Shown: positions 11,103-22,519 of the stretch, piece after piece
How the letters are laid out: each line of letters starts with the position of its first letter
How positions within the stretch are numbered: the stretch's first letter is position 1
Assembly: GCA_030068145.1 (NCBI GenBank)
Contig: JAPJBO010000770.1
Location: forward strand, 44,929-108,928
Length of the DNA: 64,000 nt
Reading direction: 5' to 3'
DNA from: Diplonema papillatum
Lineage: Eukaryota; Euglenozoa; Diplonemea; Diplonemida; Diplonemidae
Position numbers and translations under genes: made by a program
Notes under the pieces: model-generated
The model's input: only the letters and a program-made list of their open reading frames with translations
Told to the model about the DNA's origin: nothing
Databases searched by the model: none

Positions 11103-11914
11103 GTGCGCTTTTCTTTCTGTATTTATGCAGGCTAAAAAAGACGTAGACAAGAATGTGTTTTGGTGGCTGATCAGAATTCCTTACCTGAATATACACAGGG
11201 TAAATAAAACTGGGAAACCTATCACCCGTACACGCACAACCAAATTAGGTGTTTAACTCAGCCAATCCCGAGCAGAGCCCGGCATGAGCGCGGATCTCCA
11301 CCAAACCGGATCATCATCTCGTGGGATCTGATGAGCGATCACTCGGACACCTAAAGTCAGCTCTCGGTTCTTCCCGCGTCACCAGTCCTGCTCACAGCTT
11401 CACTGAGGGAGTTGATGCACCACGAAAAGTCGATTAGAGAACTTAACACAGCCTTCAGGGTGTGGTTGGTTCAAAGAAAAATTCCATTGGAGGTGACCTC
11501 GCCCAAGCTCGTTTCCCCGGGTTAAGGCAGTCACTCAACATTCCCTTGCGCTAGTGCTATCAGTTACAAAGACGTGTTCTTACTTCTCCCTTTCTTCTAG
11601 GCAGTTCTCGTCAGACGAAGAGCAGAAACTCTTACCAGAAGTGGCCCACTTAGAACTAGGATTCTACGTCAGGGTTAACCCCTCTGCTCACGCCCATTTA
11701 AAGGTTTGAGAATAGGTCGAGGAAGCGATTTCCCCAATGCCTCCAATCATTCGCTTTACCTGGCGTATCTCCTGTTTTGTTCTAGCCATCCTGAGGGAAA
11801 CTTCGGATTCAGTAACCACTTCCGCATACCTTCTCTTGTCACAGATTGCTGCTGCAATCTGCTGCTACCACTATAACCACGTGTTTTTTGTCTGACTAAG
11901 CATATCACGCGCAG
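11103..11914. other. Intron 2 with two dispersed repeats
   Basis: 11120-11255 is one of three copies of a repeat containing GGTGGCTGATCAGAATTCCT (others at 18745-18915 and 36925-37105). 11436-11640 shares CACAGCCTTC.GGGTGTGGTTGG and CTTACTTCTCC.TTTCTTC blocks with 57920-58117. Nothing coding is seen. Confidence 0.7.
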
Positions 11915-12171
11915 GCGCCGTTTCCATCGGAGATCTCGTTGTCGACAGCAGCGTGCTGGCTGTCGGCTTCCGGATGGAAGAAGAACCCAGCGAAGCGGCA
12001 GCTGGGCAAGGTTCGGAAGGCGCGCGAATCACGACCGTGCAGGGCGAAGACCACCCCTTGATTCGCGCCACGGACCTCTGCTTCCACCCGCTCGCACCGC
12101 CGCAGGAGGGCCCGCAGGCCGCCGACACCGCCGGCAGCGTGACCAATCACGCGAGCGCTGACTGGCAGCTG
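11915..12171 (+). pseudogene. Partial tandem copy of the start of exon 3
   Basis: The copy is about 575 bp upstream of exon 3 and has the same GCAG|GCGCC acceptor. It encodes nearly the same 85 residues (AVSIGDLVVDSSVLAVGFRM onward). A 2 bp change converts GTGCAAGA into a strong GTAAGA donor at 12172. That exon would be phase 1 in and phase 0 out, so including it before exon 3 would break the frame. Sequence beyond 12172 is a decayed copy of the following codons. Confidence 0.7.
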
Positions 12172-12489
12172 GTAAGACGCCGCCACGACGATGGCACAGC
12201 CGAGCGTCGACACCCCCGTCGCACCGAGAGCGGAGGAGTCCGCGGGAAGGCCCGCAGGGCACGTTCACATTACTACTGCTAGTCAGTAGTAGCAACTTGT
12301 GCAGTCTATCGTCACAGATTGTTGCTGCATATCAAGTTCAAACTACTACTACTACAACACGACGCGTGCTACACTGTAGACAGTAACAACTTGCACATTC
12401 ACTTGCTGCATATCAAGTTCAAACTGCTACTAAATAACACTGCGACACCAGGGAGTCTTCTTGCCTGACCAACCGTACCAAAAACACAG

Positions 12490-13641
12490 GCGCCGTTTCC
12501 ATCGGAGATCTCGTTGTCGACAGCAGCGTGCTGGCTGTCGGCTTCCGGATGGAAGAAGAACCCAGCGAAGCGGCCGCTGGGCAAGGTTCGGAAGACGCGC
12601 GAATCACGACCGTGCAGGGCGAAGACCACCCCTTGATTCGCGCCACGGACCTCTGCTTCCACCCGCTCGCACCGCCGCAGGAGCGCCCGCAGGCCGCCGA
12701 CACCGCCGGCAGCGTGACCATTCACGCGAGCGCTGACTGGCAGCTGGTGCAAGACGCCGCCACGACGATGGCCCAGCCGAGCGTCGACACCCCCGTTGCA
12801 CCGAGAGCTGAGGAGTCGCCTGCGGCGGAGGACCAGCAGCCGTTGGCAGACTCCACCCGGGCACCGCCGCAGCCGGGATCCGCGAGCTCCGCGAGCTTGA
12901 AGGTCAAAAAATTCGCCGTAGAGGCTGCGGGCGGCGTCACGTTCCTCACGAACAACCTCCAGGTCAACCGTTCAGCCGGCGCCGCAGCCGCTTGGTCCTT
13001 CTCGCTGCCGTGGCTGCAGGCGTGGGTAGGCGACGAGATGGTCGAAGTAACGGTCCCCGCGCTGGCCGGCACCGTCAAGCAGTCGTTCAAGCGGCATGCC
13101 CACCCTTCCGCTTCGGGCCACCGAAGCTACGCGGCATACCAGGTCTCCGTCGAGGTGGCCCCGGCACCCGTGGAGGGCAAACTCCAGCTGCGGGATTGGG
13201 CTGCGTTGCGGGCTGTGGTTGAAGCCGCGAGAAGCGCGTGTGTCTTTACCTACGGGTTGAACAGCAGCGGCCAGAAGAGCGTTATTGCACGTTCGACATC
13301 GGTCCACGTGCGGGTTAAGGTACCGGGAGCTGTCGACGTAGTGGAGGAGAGTCTCTCCGCACAGAACCCGAACGACGCACCCGTCGGCAAGCGGTGGGTG
13401 GTCAAATCCGTCGAGTGCTCGGCGCACTGGGAGAACGCGCGGGGGCTGCGGGCCTGGGCCTTGTCGACCGGCGACGTCCGCATGGGAGACGAGCGGAGCC
13501 AGCGGTTCACGTGCCACGCACTTTCCATGAAGGCCGACCACGCAGACGTCCCCGGGTCCCCAGTCACCATCACAGAGGCGAAGAACCCAGTTTTCAAGCA
13601 CCCGGGCGCTTCCAATAGAGGCAAGACGAACGCGGCTTCAG
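12490..13641 (+). CDS. Exon 3: beta-rich RBG/VPS13-like region
   Basis: The exon runs from ACACAG|GCGCC to TTCAG|GTAGTC, phase 1 at both ends, 1152 nt. It alternates amphipathic beta strands (SIGDLVVDSSVLAVGFRM; VEVTVPALAGTV; YQVSVEVAPAPV; VHVRVKVPG) with polar linkers, including a Pro/Ala-rich acidic linker near 12790-12880. This texture fits the extended beta-sheet groove of VPS13/ATG2-type bridge proteins, although no single domain is diagnostic. The 3' third (about 13316-13641) was also copied downstream. Confidence 0.55.
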
Positions 13642-13901
13642 GTAGTCTTGTTTTTTTTTCTACTGTTACTTTTGTAAAACAGCATTCTTACCAGAATGTC
13701 GACCCGCCTTTCACGTATTTTCGGAATGACCACCAAACTTTTCAGAAGTTATTGGCAAGAGTTGGTGGTCATTTAGGTAAAAAATCCTTTCATTTTTTTT
13801 TCTCTCTCTGAAATTCACCTTAAGTAAACGATTCCGAAAGTGTAGAATACCGGAACTCCGAACCTCGTTGAAACTACCCCTCCAAAAAATGCTGTTTTTC
13901 G
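13642..13901. other. Start of intron 3
   Basis: Donor GTAGTC, then T-rich sequence without recognisable features up to the partial exon copy. Confidence 0.5.
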
Positions 13902-14196
13902 GGTTGTGGACGTCGTGGAGGAGAGTCTGTCCGCGCAGAACCCGAACGACGCGCCCGTCAGCAAGCGGTGGGGGGTCAAAACTGTCAACGCGCGGGGGCT
14001 GCGGGCCTGGGCCTTGTCGACCGGCGACGTCCGCATGGGAGACGAGCGGAGCCAGCGGTTCACGTGCCACGCACTTTCCATGAAGGTCGACCACGCAGAC
14101 GTCCCCGGGTCCCCAGTCACCATCACGGAGGCGAAGAACCCCGTTTTCAAGCACCCGGGCGCTTCCAATAGAGGCAAAACGAATGCGGCTCCAAGT
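13902..14196 (+). pseudogene. Partial copy of the 3' end of exon 3
   Basis: Encodes DVVEESLSAQNPNDAP and NARGLRAWALSTGDVRMGD almost as in exon 3, with an internal deletion of about 20 bp. The donor TTCAG|GTAGTC has become CCAAGTAGTT, so this copy cannot splice like the original. The third example in this gene of a locally duplicated exon fragment. Confidence 0.75.
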
Positions 14197-14254
14197 AGTT
14201 CCTTGTCAGACGCAGCGATCCTCTACTACGTAAATCAGGATCGGGCTGTGCTGC

Positions 14255-14560
14255 GTCCTGATTCCAGCACATGGCGTTTGGAGCGTTGACCCGTACTCGA
14301 GCCTGATTCCAGACGCTCGGTACTGCTGACCAATGCCATGCCTGTTTCCAGACGACGCTCGGCACCCCCTCCCGCACATGTCTGATTCCAGCACATGGCG
14401 TTCGGAGCGTTGACCCGTACTCGAGCCTGATTCCAGACGCTCGGTACTGCTGACCAATGCCATGCCTGTTTCCAGACGACGCTCGGCACCTCCTCCCGCA
14501 CATGCCTGATTCCAGCACATGGCGTTCGGAGCGTTGACCCGTACTCGAGCCTGATCAGGA
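14255..14560. repeat. Three tandem copies of a ~124 bp unit
   Basis: Units share CCAGCACATGGCGTT, GACCCGTACTCGAGCCTGAT and CCAGACGACGCTCGGCACC. The third unit is truncated. No coding potential is credited. Confidence 0.85.
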
Positions 14561-14599
14561 TTGGCACATCTCCCTTTCAGTGCGGCTTGTGGGTTTGAC

Positions 14600-16260
14600 A
14601 CCCTAAGCCTTGCGCACGTGTTAGATGTTTCAAGAGCGTTTCAAAGGAGACGCAAATACCATGCTGCTTTCAAAGACACTCCAAAGAAGAGACCAGAATG
14701 CAGTTTGCGGGCCAACCCGGTCAAGAAACTAGCTCCTTACATCATACCGGTTGCGAAGGAGACGCGATGTACTGTTTGTGCCAACCCACCACCCCCCCTC
14801 CCCCCTCCTCCTTGGCTAGCCAAAGTGAGAAAAAAGTGAAAGAGCGCCATACCGCTTTCTGAAAAGAACCTTACGGGTTTGCCGCCCAAACTCTAGTGTT
14901 TTCAAAAGGAGACGCAAATTGCCGCCTGCGCCAGCTTAAACCCCTCCCACCTCTCACGCTCTCTAGTAGCATGGGTGGTCCTGGCTGTGACGAGCTACGA
15001 ACAGCCGCCTGACAAACCAGACTCACACCGCAGTCCTGTCTGCAGACACTCAGGTTCCGCGCTGATGATGGTTCGCCTTATGTGTCCGTGGCTTAAAGGA
15101 CCGAAACACGGCGCAGACGGGACCAGTGCAGTGTTGAGCACATACCCATTGCAAGCACGTTCTTGCAATCCCACCTCTCGCGCTGTGCTGTCAGAGTGTG
15201 GCACTCGTACTTCTTTCGAAGGAGCCTTGCCGTTTTGCCGCCTACCCATTTCTGTTCATCAAAGGAGACGCAAATTATCATTTGCGCCAACCTAATACCA
15301 CTCCTCATTACTGCTTGCAAAGAGATACCGTTTTCTGGCCAGCCTAACAGCTAATTCCGCACACTGCTGCCAGCCTATTTATCAGCTTTTCGTACTGCTT
15401 TCAAAAGAAGACTGTATACCGTTCGTTCTTGTCTGCTTTTCGTGGAGACGCATGTGCCATTTGGCACCAGCTTATCAACTTACCAACTAGCTGCATAAAG
15501 AAACCGGAGTATCGATTCTGCCAACCTAACCACTTGACACTTTTAAAGAAGACGCACCGTTGTGCGCTACCTGCTTTCAAAGGAGATGCAAACTTGTCGT
15601 CGTGCTTCCAAAGGAGATGCAAATACCATTTTTGCGCCAACCCATATTCTACCCTATCGTACTGGTATTAAAACGATGTGATAAACCGGTTGTGTTTACC
15701 AACCAACTAGCGTTTAGTCCTGCTTTCAAAGGAGATGCAACTACCATGTTGCTCCAACCCATCAACTACCCTATAAAAAGGATGTGCGAGTTACCAACTA
15801 ACTAGCGTTTTGTCCAGCTTTAAAGGAGATGCAACTACCATGTTGCGCCAACCCATATTCTACCCCTATCGTACTGCTATTAAAAGGATGTGATAAACCG
15901 CCTGTGCTTACCAACCAACTAGCGGTTGTCCAGCCTTCAAAGGAGATGCAGCTACCATGCGCCAACCTATCAAATACCCTATCGTACTGCTCTTAAAAGG
16001 ATGTGATAAACCGTTCGTGTCTACCTGCCAACTAGCGTGTGGTCCTGCTTCCAAAGGAGATGCAACTACCAGTTGCGCCAGCCTATCAGCAAGCTTCTCG
16101 TACTGCCTTCAATACGGACACGCAGCTACCTACCATCGTTATGCGTTCAAAGGAGTGCGAGTACTATTTTGCACCAACCTATCAACTAACTCCTCGTACT
16201 GCTCTCAATACGGATACCTAAAACCGTATGTGCCCACCTCACGAGACTTCGAAACACCGA
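14600..16260. repeat. Degenerate intronic tandem repeat
   Basis: Recurring blocks TTTCAAAGGAGA(T/C)GCAA, CCATGTTGCGCCAACC, ATTCTACCCTATCGTACTGC and TAAAAGGATGTGATAAACCG at roughly 70-120 bp spacing. Copies near 15550-16080 are the best conserved. The array is interrupted by the dispersed repeat at 14965-15175. Confidence 0.75.
14965..15175 (+). repeat. ~205 bp dispersed repeat (copy 1)
   Basis: Over 90% identical by eye to 60860-61068, from TAGCATGGGTGGTCC to GCACG.TCTTGCAA. TAGCATGGGTGG and GGTTCCGCGC lie in A-box and B-box order, so a SINE origin is possible but unproven. Confidence 0.75.
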
Positions 16261-17239
16261 CCGCTTTTTTGCACAGTACTGTGCACCCACAAAGTTCCGA
16301 CAACGTGGTCAGCACCGACCTTTTCCCAACGAATCATGCGACGAAGGACCCCATTTTCCTGGGTCTTCGGGGGAAAAAAAAAAAATTTGCAAAAGGGAGT
16401 AAACCGATTGGTGAGAAGGGATTGTCCTAGAGGAAGAAAATTTTAGTTTGAAAGGAGGAAATAAAAGGTCCACAAGGAAAACAAAGCAAGCAAATAAACA
16501 AAGTCGTCAGACATCAGAACGACGTATATCGTCGACCGCACAAAAAGACTCCGGCCACAATAGCCACAGTAATTGAACCCGGTGAACTTAATCAAGAGTC
16601 GAAGATTAGCGTCGAAACTCCCTGGCTTTTCACGCCGCAGCAGAACGACCACACCCTACCCAAACCCAAGCACCCTCTAAACGCGTTAGGGGACTTCACA
16701 AGGTTTCACAACGGAGTGACACAACACCCGAAACGAGTCGCACTCTTTTACTTTTCTCAACCCCCCGCCATAAATATCATTTGTGCCAACCTAGCAATTA
16801 TTTCCTGAAACTGCTTCAGTCGAAAGGAGACGCGGATTAACGGGGTGTTGTCGCCAGCCTAACGTTTTTACTCCGCGTGCTGTTTCGGGCCAACCTATCC
16901 TGTACTCTTTGAACGCAATTTTGACCAGAGATCGAGGGGGAGACTAGCATTGAGAATCGTTGGCGACGGAGTCCCAAGGGGAATCTCCCTTGATCTCTGG
17001 CCGCACCTTACCAAACCCGCCTCTTTCTCTCTCTCCACGTCGTATGATTCCCCAAAAATCCAAAAAAGAACAGCTCTTCTTTTCTCAGTTTGATGAGTCC
17101 CATTTAGAGGTGCGGTGTAAGCGGTGGATGCAGATAAAATGCTCGAAAGGGCCTGGTTGTTTGTCGTGGCGCACGGAGATCCTCGTTTTCGCTTCGTCTT
17201 GGTGGGTCGTTTAGATTACCGATGAGTTCTGAGAACTTT
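16261..17239. other. Intron 3 sequence, no feature recognised
   Basis: Mixed-composition sequence with short homopolymers. No coding or structural signal can be supported. Confidence 0.4.
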
Positions 17240-18650
17240 GTTCAGATCATCCCCAACCTCAGACCCGCATCAGAGCTCCCCGTTTTGGCCGTGACCGACT
17301 GTTGTAAGTCCTCGGAAAATGCGACTCTGCGCCGTCAGTCTGGGCACACGGCGGCAACCCCCTCATAAATTTCTCATAACTTCGTTCCAGCTCTTCCCAA
17401 GTTCAGACCGCATCAGAGTTCCCCTGTTGGCCTTGACCGATTGTTGTAAGTCCTCGGAAAATATGGCTTTGCTTTGCGCCGTCACTCGCATGGGCAACCT
17501 CTCATAGATTTCTGATAACTTCGTTCCAGCTCTTCCCAAGTTCAGACCGCATCAGAGTTCCCCTTGGCCTTGACCGACTGTTGTAAGTCCTCGGAAGATG
17601 CGACTTTGCTTTGCGCCGTCAGCCTGGGCATACGGTGAGCAACCTCGCATAGATTTCTGAGAACCTCGTTCCGTCCCAAGCTTAGACCGCATCGGAGCTC
17701 CCCGTGTGGCTGTGACCGCTCTCGGAAAATGCGGCTTTGCTTGCGCCGTCAGCCTGGGCATACGGTGAGCAACCTCTCATAACTTTCTAAGAACCTCGTT
17801 CCGTCCCAAGCTCACACCGCATCAGAGTTTGGCTGACTGTTGGAAGTTCTCGGAAAATGCGACTTTGCGCCGTCAGTCTGGACATAAGCTCAGACCGCAT
17901 CAGAGTTCCCCGCTTCGCCTTGACCGACTGTTGTAAGTCCTCGGAAGATGCGACTTTGCTTTGCGCCGTCAGCCTCGGCATACGGTGAGCAACCGCTCAT
18001 AGATTTCTGAGAACTTCGTTCCGTCCCAAGCTCAGACCGCATCAGAGTTCCCCGTTTGGCCTTGGCTGACTGTCGTAAGTTCTCGGAAAATGCGACTTTG
18101 CGCCGTCAGTCTGGACATACGGTGGGCAACCTCTCATAGAGATTTTCGTTCCGTCCCAAGCTCAGACCGCATCAGAGTTCCCCGCTTGACCTTGACCGAC
18201 TGTAAGTCCTCGGAAAATGCGGCTTTGCGCCGTCAGTCTGGGCATACGGTGGGCAACCCCGCATAGGTTTCTGATAACTTCATTCCAGCTCTTCCCAAGC
18301 TCAGACCGCATCAGGCCTTGACCGACTGTTGTAAGTCCTCGGAAAATGCGACTTTGCGCCGTCAGTCTGCATACGGTGGGCAGCCCCTCATAGATTTCTG
18401 ATAACTTCGTTCCAGCCCTTCCCAAGCTCAGACCGCATCAGAGTTGTACGTTCTCGGAAAATGCGAGTTTGCGCCGTCAGTCTGGGCATACGGTGGGCAG
18501 CCCTCATTGATTTCTCATAACTTCTTTCCAGCTCTTCCCAAGCTCAGACCGCACCAGAGTTCCCCGCTTGGCCTTGTCCGACTGTTGTAGTCCTGCCGGA
18601 AAATGCGACTTTGTGCCGTCAGTCTGGACATACAGTGGGCAACCCATCAC
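17240..18650. repeat. ~150 bp tandem repeat array
   Basis: About ten irregular copies sharing CAGACCGCATCAGAGTTCCC, TTGACCGACTGTTGTAAGTC, CTCGGAAAATGCGACTTTGC and CGCCGTCAGTCTGG.CATACG. Unit length varies by internal deletions. Confidence 0.9.
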
Positions 18651-18744
18651 CTCTTGAACGCGTTCGTCGCAGGATCTGTTCAATCAAACCCAGGTTTGGG
18701 ATAGACGCACTTTTTAGCGTTTATTGTTTTGTTTGTTGTTTTTA

Positions 18745-18915
18745 GTACTAACATTCTTGCGGGTTGCCCTTCAATGTATTGCAGGTTAAAAAGACGTAGG
18801 CAGCGTGTTTTGGTGGTTGATCAGAATTCCTTACCTGAATATACACAGGGTAAATACAAGTGGGTAAAACGATCAACCGACGCACAAACAAAACGAAGCG
18901 CCTGTCTTTTTTGCG
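18745..18915 (+). repeat. ~170 bp dispersed repeat (copy 2 of 3)
   Basis: Starts near TACTAACATTCTTGCGGGTT, includes GGTTGATCAGAATTCCTTAC and ends around AAACGAAGCGCCTGTCTTTT. Copies at 11120-11255 and 36925-37105. Confidence 0.8.
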
Positions 18916-19984
18916 GCACTGAAGCTCAAGAGCTTGCCATCCAGCCAGTGTTGCGTGGGCAACACCATTTTCATTGGTGGTTTCGTCTCAGAGCACTGGG
19001 CGCTTCATTCCCTGTTGCGAATGCCAACACTTCTTGCATTGCCGGCGGAGTCTGCTGCTTAGGTTCTTAAGCCACAGCCGGATGTCGCACACTCTTCCTG
19101 CCCCGGTCCCGCTGCTTTTCGTTGATTATTTCGGGCGGCGGCGAAGCTTCACCAGCTTCGGCTGCGCACGGAACTGTGGTTAAGAAGACGTGCGAACCCC
19201 TAGACACGAATATCGCTCAATGCATCTGCAGGGTAACATGAGAGGCCTCTAGGCAAACCCCCCGTCTTTACATTTCTTCCCCTCCATGGCCATTTTGCCA
19301 TGGCTGAGGCAGTTTTCCCACAGAGCACACCGCAACTCTTTGGTCTTTATCTTGAACGGGAAAAACACGCGGTCTTGTGTCCCCGAGTAGACAAACGAAC
19401 GAGTGTAACACGGCGGGTTGAAGTTGGATGCAGACGGCAAGTCGGACAACGATTCTCGCGTGCTGGGCTGGACGAAGCCTGGTAGCCGGCCAGATGGGGC
19501 TGTCGTCGTGCCAGTTGCACACGCCAGTACCCACGCCACCAGGTCCGGAGAAGTCGGCATTTTTTTGGTTACAAGGGTTGTCCTCAGATTGGGGCTGTCG
19601 CTCATGCCAGTTACACACACCGAGGTCCGGAGGAGTCGACAATTCTCGGTTACACGCGTTGTCCTTTGGCAGAGTGTTCTGGCGCCTCGTCGACGTGGGT
19701 GCGTCCAGCGGTGTACAGTGCGTGTCGTAGTCGTTGAATGGTTGCGGCGAGGCGTTCAACCGACACTCGACCGGACTCGGTTGCTTCACACCGCCGTGCC
19801 CGGAGAGGCGCCTCGGCCAGCTCTTCTCCATGCACGGGAGACCTATCGTCCTTGGGCTTTACTTCCGGTCCTGCGTTTCGATACCTCGCTGCGCGAACTC
19901 GTTGGTTCACCTCGTGCTTCCATTGCGCACGCTTCCGCTTCCCATTCGCCGGGTAACACGACCCCTCCACCGTCATTACGTTAA
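18916..19984. other. Intron 3 sequence with a hairpin repeat
   Basis: No gene supported. 19133-19170 contains GAAGCTTCACCAGCTTC, a short stem-loop that recurs at 36076-36099. 19180-19260 shares blocks with 27100-27160 and 46470-46560 (ATCTGCAGGGTAACA, GCCTCTAGGCAAA). Confidence 0.5.
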
Positions 19985-20915
19985 CAATCGTCTGTCGTGG
20001 AGTGGATCGGTGCCATTCTGGCCTACCGCCTGCCCTGGAGGCCTGGCGGTTTATCCTGCTCCTGTATGCGATCCTTCGCGCATGCTTCCGCTTCCAATCC
20101 GCGGCGTCAGTACGTTAACATCGTCTGTCATGGGGTGGATCGATGCCATTCTGGCCTAGCGTCGCCTGGCGCCTGCCTTGGAGATCCCGCTCCTGTATGC
20201 GATCAACCGCGCATGCTTCCGCTTTCAATCCGCGGGGTAACACGATCCTTCCACCAAACGGTGTCAGTACGTTAGCAATTGTCTGTCATGGGGTGGATCG
20301 ATGCCATTCTGACCTAGCGTCGCATCGCGCCTGCCTTGGAGGTCTGAGATGTATGTGATCCATCACGCATGCTTCTGCTTCCAATCCGCGGGGTAACACG
20401 ATCCCTCCACAAAGCGGCGTCAGTACGCTAACAGTCGTCTGTCATGGGGTGGATCGATGCCATTCTGGCCCAGCGTCGCATCGCGCCCGCCTTGGAGGCC
20501 TGACGGTTTACCCCGCTCCTGTACGCGATCCATCGCGCATGCTTCCGCTTCCAATCCGCAGGGTAACACGATCCCTCCACCTGGCGGCGTCAATACTTAG
20601 CAATCGTTTGTCATGGGGTGGATCGATGCCATTCTGGCTCAGTGTATGGCGCCTGCCTCGAGGCCTGATATTTATCCTGCTCCTGTATGCGATCCATCGC
20701 GCATGCTTCCGCTTCCAATCCGCGAAGTAACACGATCCCTCCACCAAGCGGCGCCAGTACGTTAACCATCGTCTGTCATGGCGTGGATCGGAGCCATTCT
20801 GGCCTAGCGTCGCATCGCACCTGCCTTGGAGGCCTGAGGGTTTATCCCGCTCCCGTATGCGATCCATCGCGCATGCTTCCGCTTCCAATCCGCGGGGTAA
20901 CACGATCGGCGCTGT
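19985..20915. repeat. ~150-165 bp tandem repeat array
   Basis: About six copies sharing GTCATGGGGTGGATCGATGC, CATTCTGGCCTAGCGTCGC, GCGCATGCTTCCGCTTCCAA and GGGGTAACACGATCCCTCCA. Confidence 0.9.
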
Positions 20916-21600
20916 GGGATAAAAGCTTGGAAGTGGGAAACTCGTTCTTGGCAACACGTTCAGCGAACCCTGGGGGGTTTAGAAGGTAAAATGGCCTTCA
21001 TCTTCATCACTGCATCTGGGAAGCTTTCTATGCGCGCTCGTCAATGGTATACGGATAGACCTACTGGTACCGGCCAGGCCGGTAAGCCAGTTTTTGAGGC
21101 TCGTCTGTTGTATGCCTACCCACCGAGGAAGTTGTACACAGAGATTGACCCAGACCGGCCGGGAGCTGACCAGGTTAGCTGGGAGGCCTGGTAGACATGG
21201 ACTGTAGATTCGTTCAACATGCCCACGAACACGGCAGCCACACAACCAGAGGACTCCATTTAGAAGAGTTTTCCATCCCGGCACCAAGTGCGACTGGCCG
21301 CGACACACTTCTTCTGCAGCACCACTCAAAGACGTCCTCGATCTTATGGGTACCCAGCTCACAAGCGAACATTTGAATAGGGTGGTCCTGCGAATCCGGG
21401 TCGAGTGCCGTCCGCAAAGCCTCCATGAACTTGTCAGAAATATTTTAAATCGCTTCGTTGAATTGGTCCCGAAAAGCGGTAGTCACATTGAGAAGAGCAA
21501 CGTTGCGTGGTCCGGGTACGTGTTTCCGCCGGTCTCGGAGATGGCTTCTTTTGTTCCGCCCGTGTTTCGCCTGAACACCAGCATGGCATCGCCCACAACT
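20916..21600. other. Intron 3 sequence, no feature recognised
   Basis: No coding or repeat structure can be supported with confidence. Confidence 0.4.
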
Positions 21601-22010
21601 GTATGCCTGCTGGACGGGGACCAGCTTCCCTTTTCCTCCACCCCGCAGCCAAGACCAACTGAGAGTTTACTACCACCGTCTTCTCAACCCGAATCAGTGC
21701 GAAGCATGGTGCAAGGACCAACTGAAGACCCGTCTCTCCGAATGCGGTGCGGGCTCAAGCGGTCTGCTGCCGGCGCCCAATAGATAGTTGCCAGGTGGAC
21801 TCGGACCAGTTTACCCCTTTTCCTCCACCCCACATCCAAGCTCAAGTGGAGTATACAACCACCGTCTTCTCAACCCAAATCAGTGCGAAATGGTGCAAAG
21901 GCCAACTGAAGTTGGGTTAGAATGCAAAGAATCTGTGGCGATAATCTGCATCGCCGGCGGCGCAGTTATCTCTTCGCACGTGATGTGTCATGCTTTGCCA
22001 ACTGAAGACC
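21601..22010. repeat. Two-copy tandem duplication, second copy interrupted
   Basis: The block TTTTCCTCCACCCC...CACCGTCTTCTCAACCC...AATCAGTGCGAA...CCAACTGAAGAC.TGTCTC occurs at about 21625-21740 and 21815-22020. The second copy is interrupted by an 85 bp LINE tail. Confidence 0.8.
21912..21996 (-). mobile_element. Extremely 5'-truncated LINE tail with 11 bp TSD
   Basis: Reverse complement matches the last about 80 bp of the LINE fragment at 39118-40760 (GCATGACACATCACGTGCGA ... TTCTTTGCATTCTAA). GCCAACTGAAG flanks both sides (21901-21911, 21997-22007). The paralogous uninterrupted block at 21716 gives the empty-site state. It defines the 3' end of this LINE family near TCTAA.CCAA and shows that no long poly-A tail is present. 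Confidence 0.85.
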
Positions 22011-22519
22011 TGTGTCTCCTTCAGGTCCTGAATGTACAGGGCATTACCCACCCTGTATCTACGGGTGCCAGACAATGCTATGCGGAGCTATGGTAGATGC
22101 CCTCCTGCACCAGGCTGTTGTCCAGGGGCAATCCCAATGCGGCGTGGGCTGTGCGTATGAATATCCTCAGTGCTTGACCAAAGTGCTCTTGACCGGAGTA
22201 CACATCGAGTAGGGTTCTTCATCAATCGTGGATCATTGCGGATCAGACACGGAATAATATTTTTGGTCACAAAATATACGAATGTATATAATTTATTTGT
22301 CCCGCAAGGATTTTTGTGCATCTTTTTTTCTTGAAAGCGCACCGCGGGACATACTATGGAAGTGAAAAGTATTCGTTGTCTCTTCTGGCCTGTTGAATAC
22401 GGTGGTTGACGAAGGTCACCCGGGGCTCTAAAAGCCCGCATTCCAGCGAACCTTACCTCTAAGAAAATTAGGGCCACACTTAACGGCGTGCACGCCCACC
22501 CTCTTCTAACCAACCACAG
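22011..22519. other. End of intron 3
   Basis: 22407-22470 carries a copy of the GACGAAGGTCACCCGGGG / CCAGCGAACCTTACCTC repeat, about 50 bp before the CCACAG acceptor. Confidence 0.6.
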
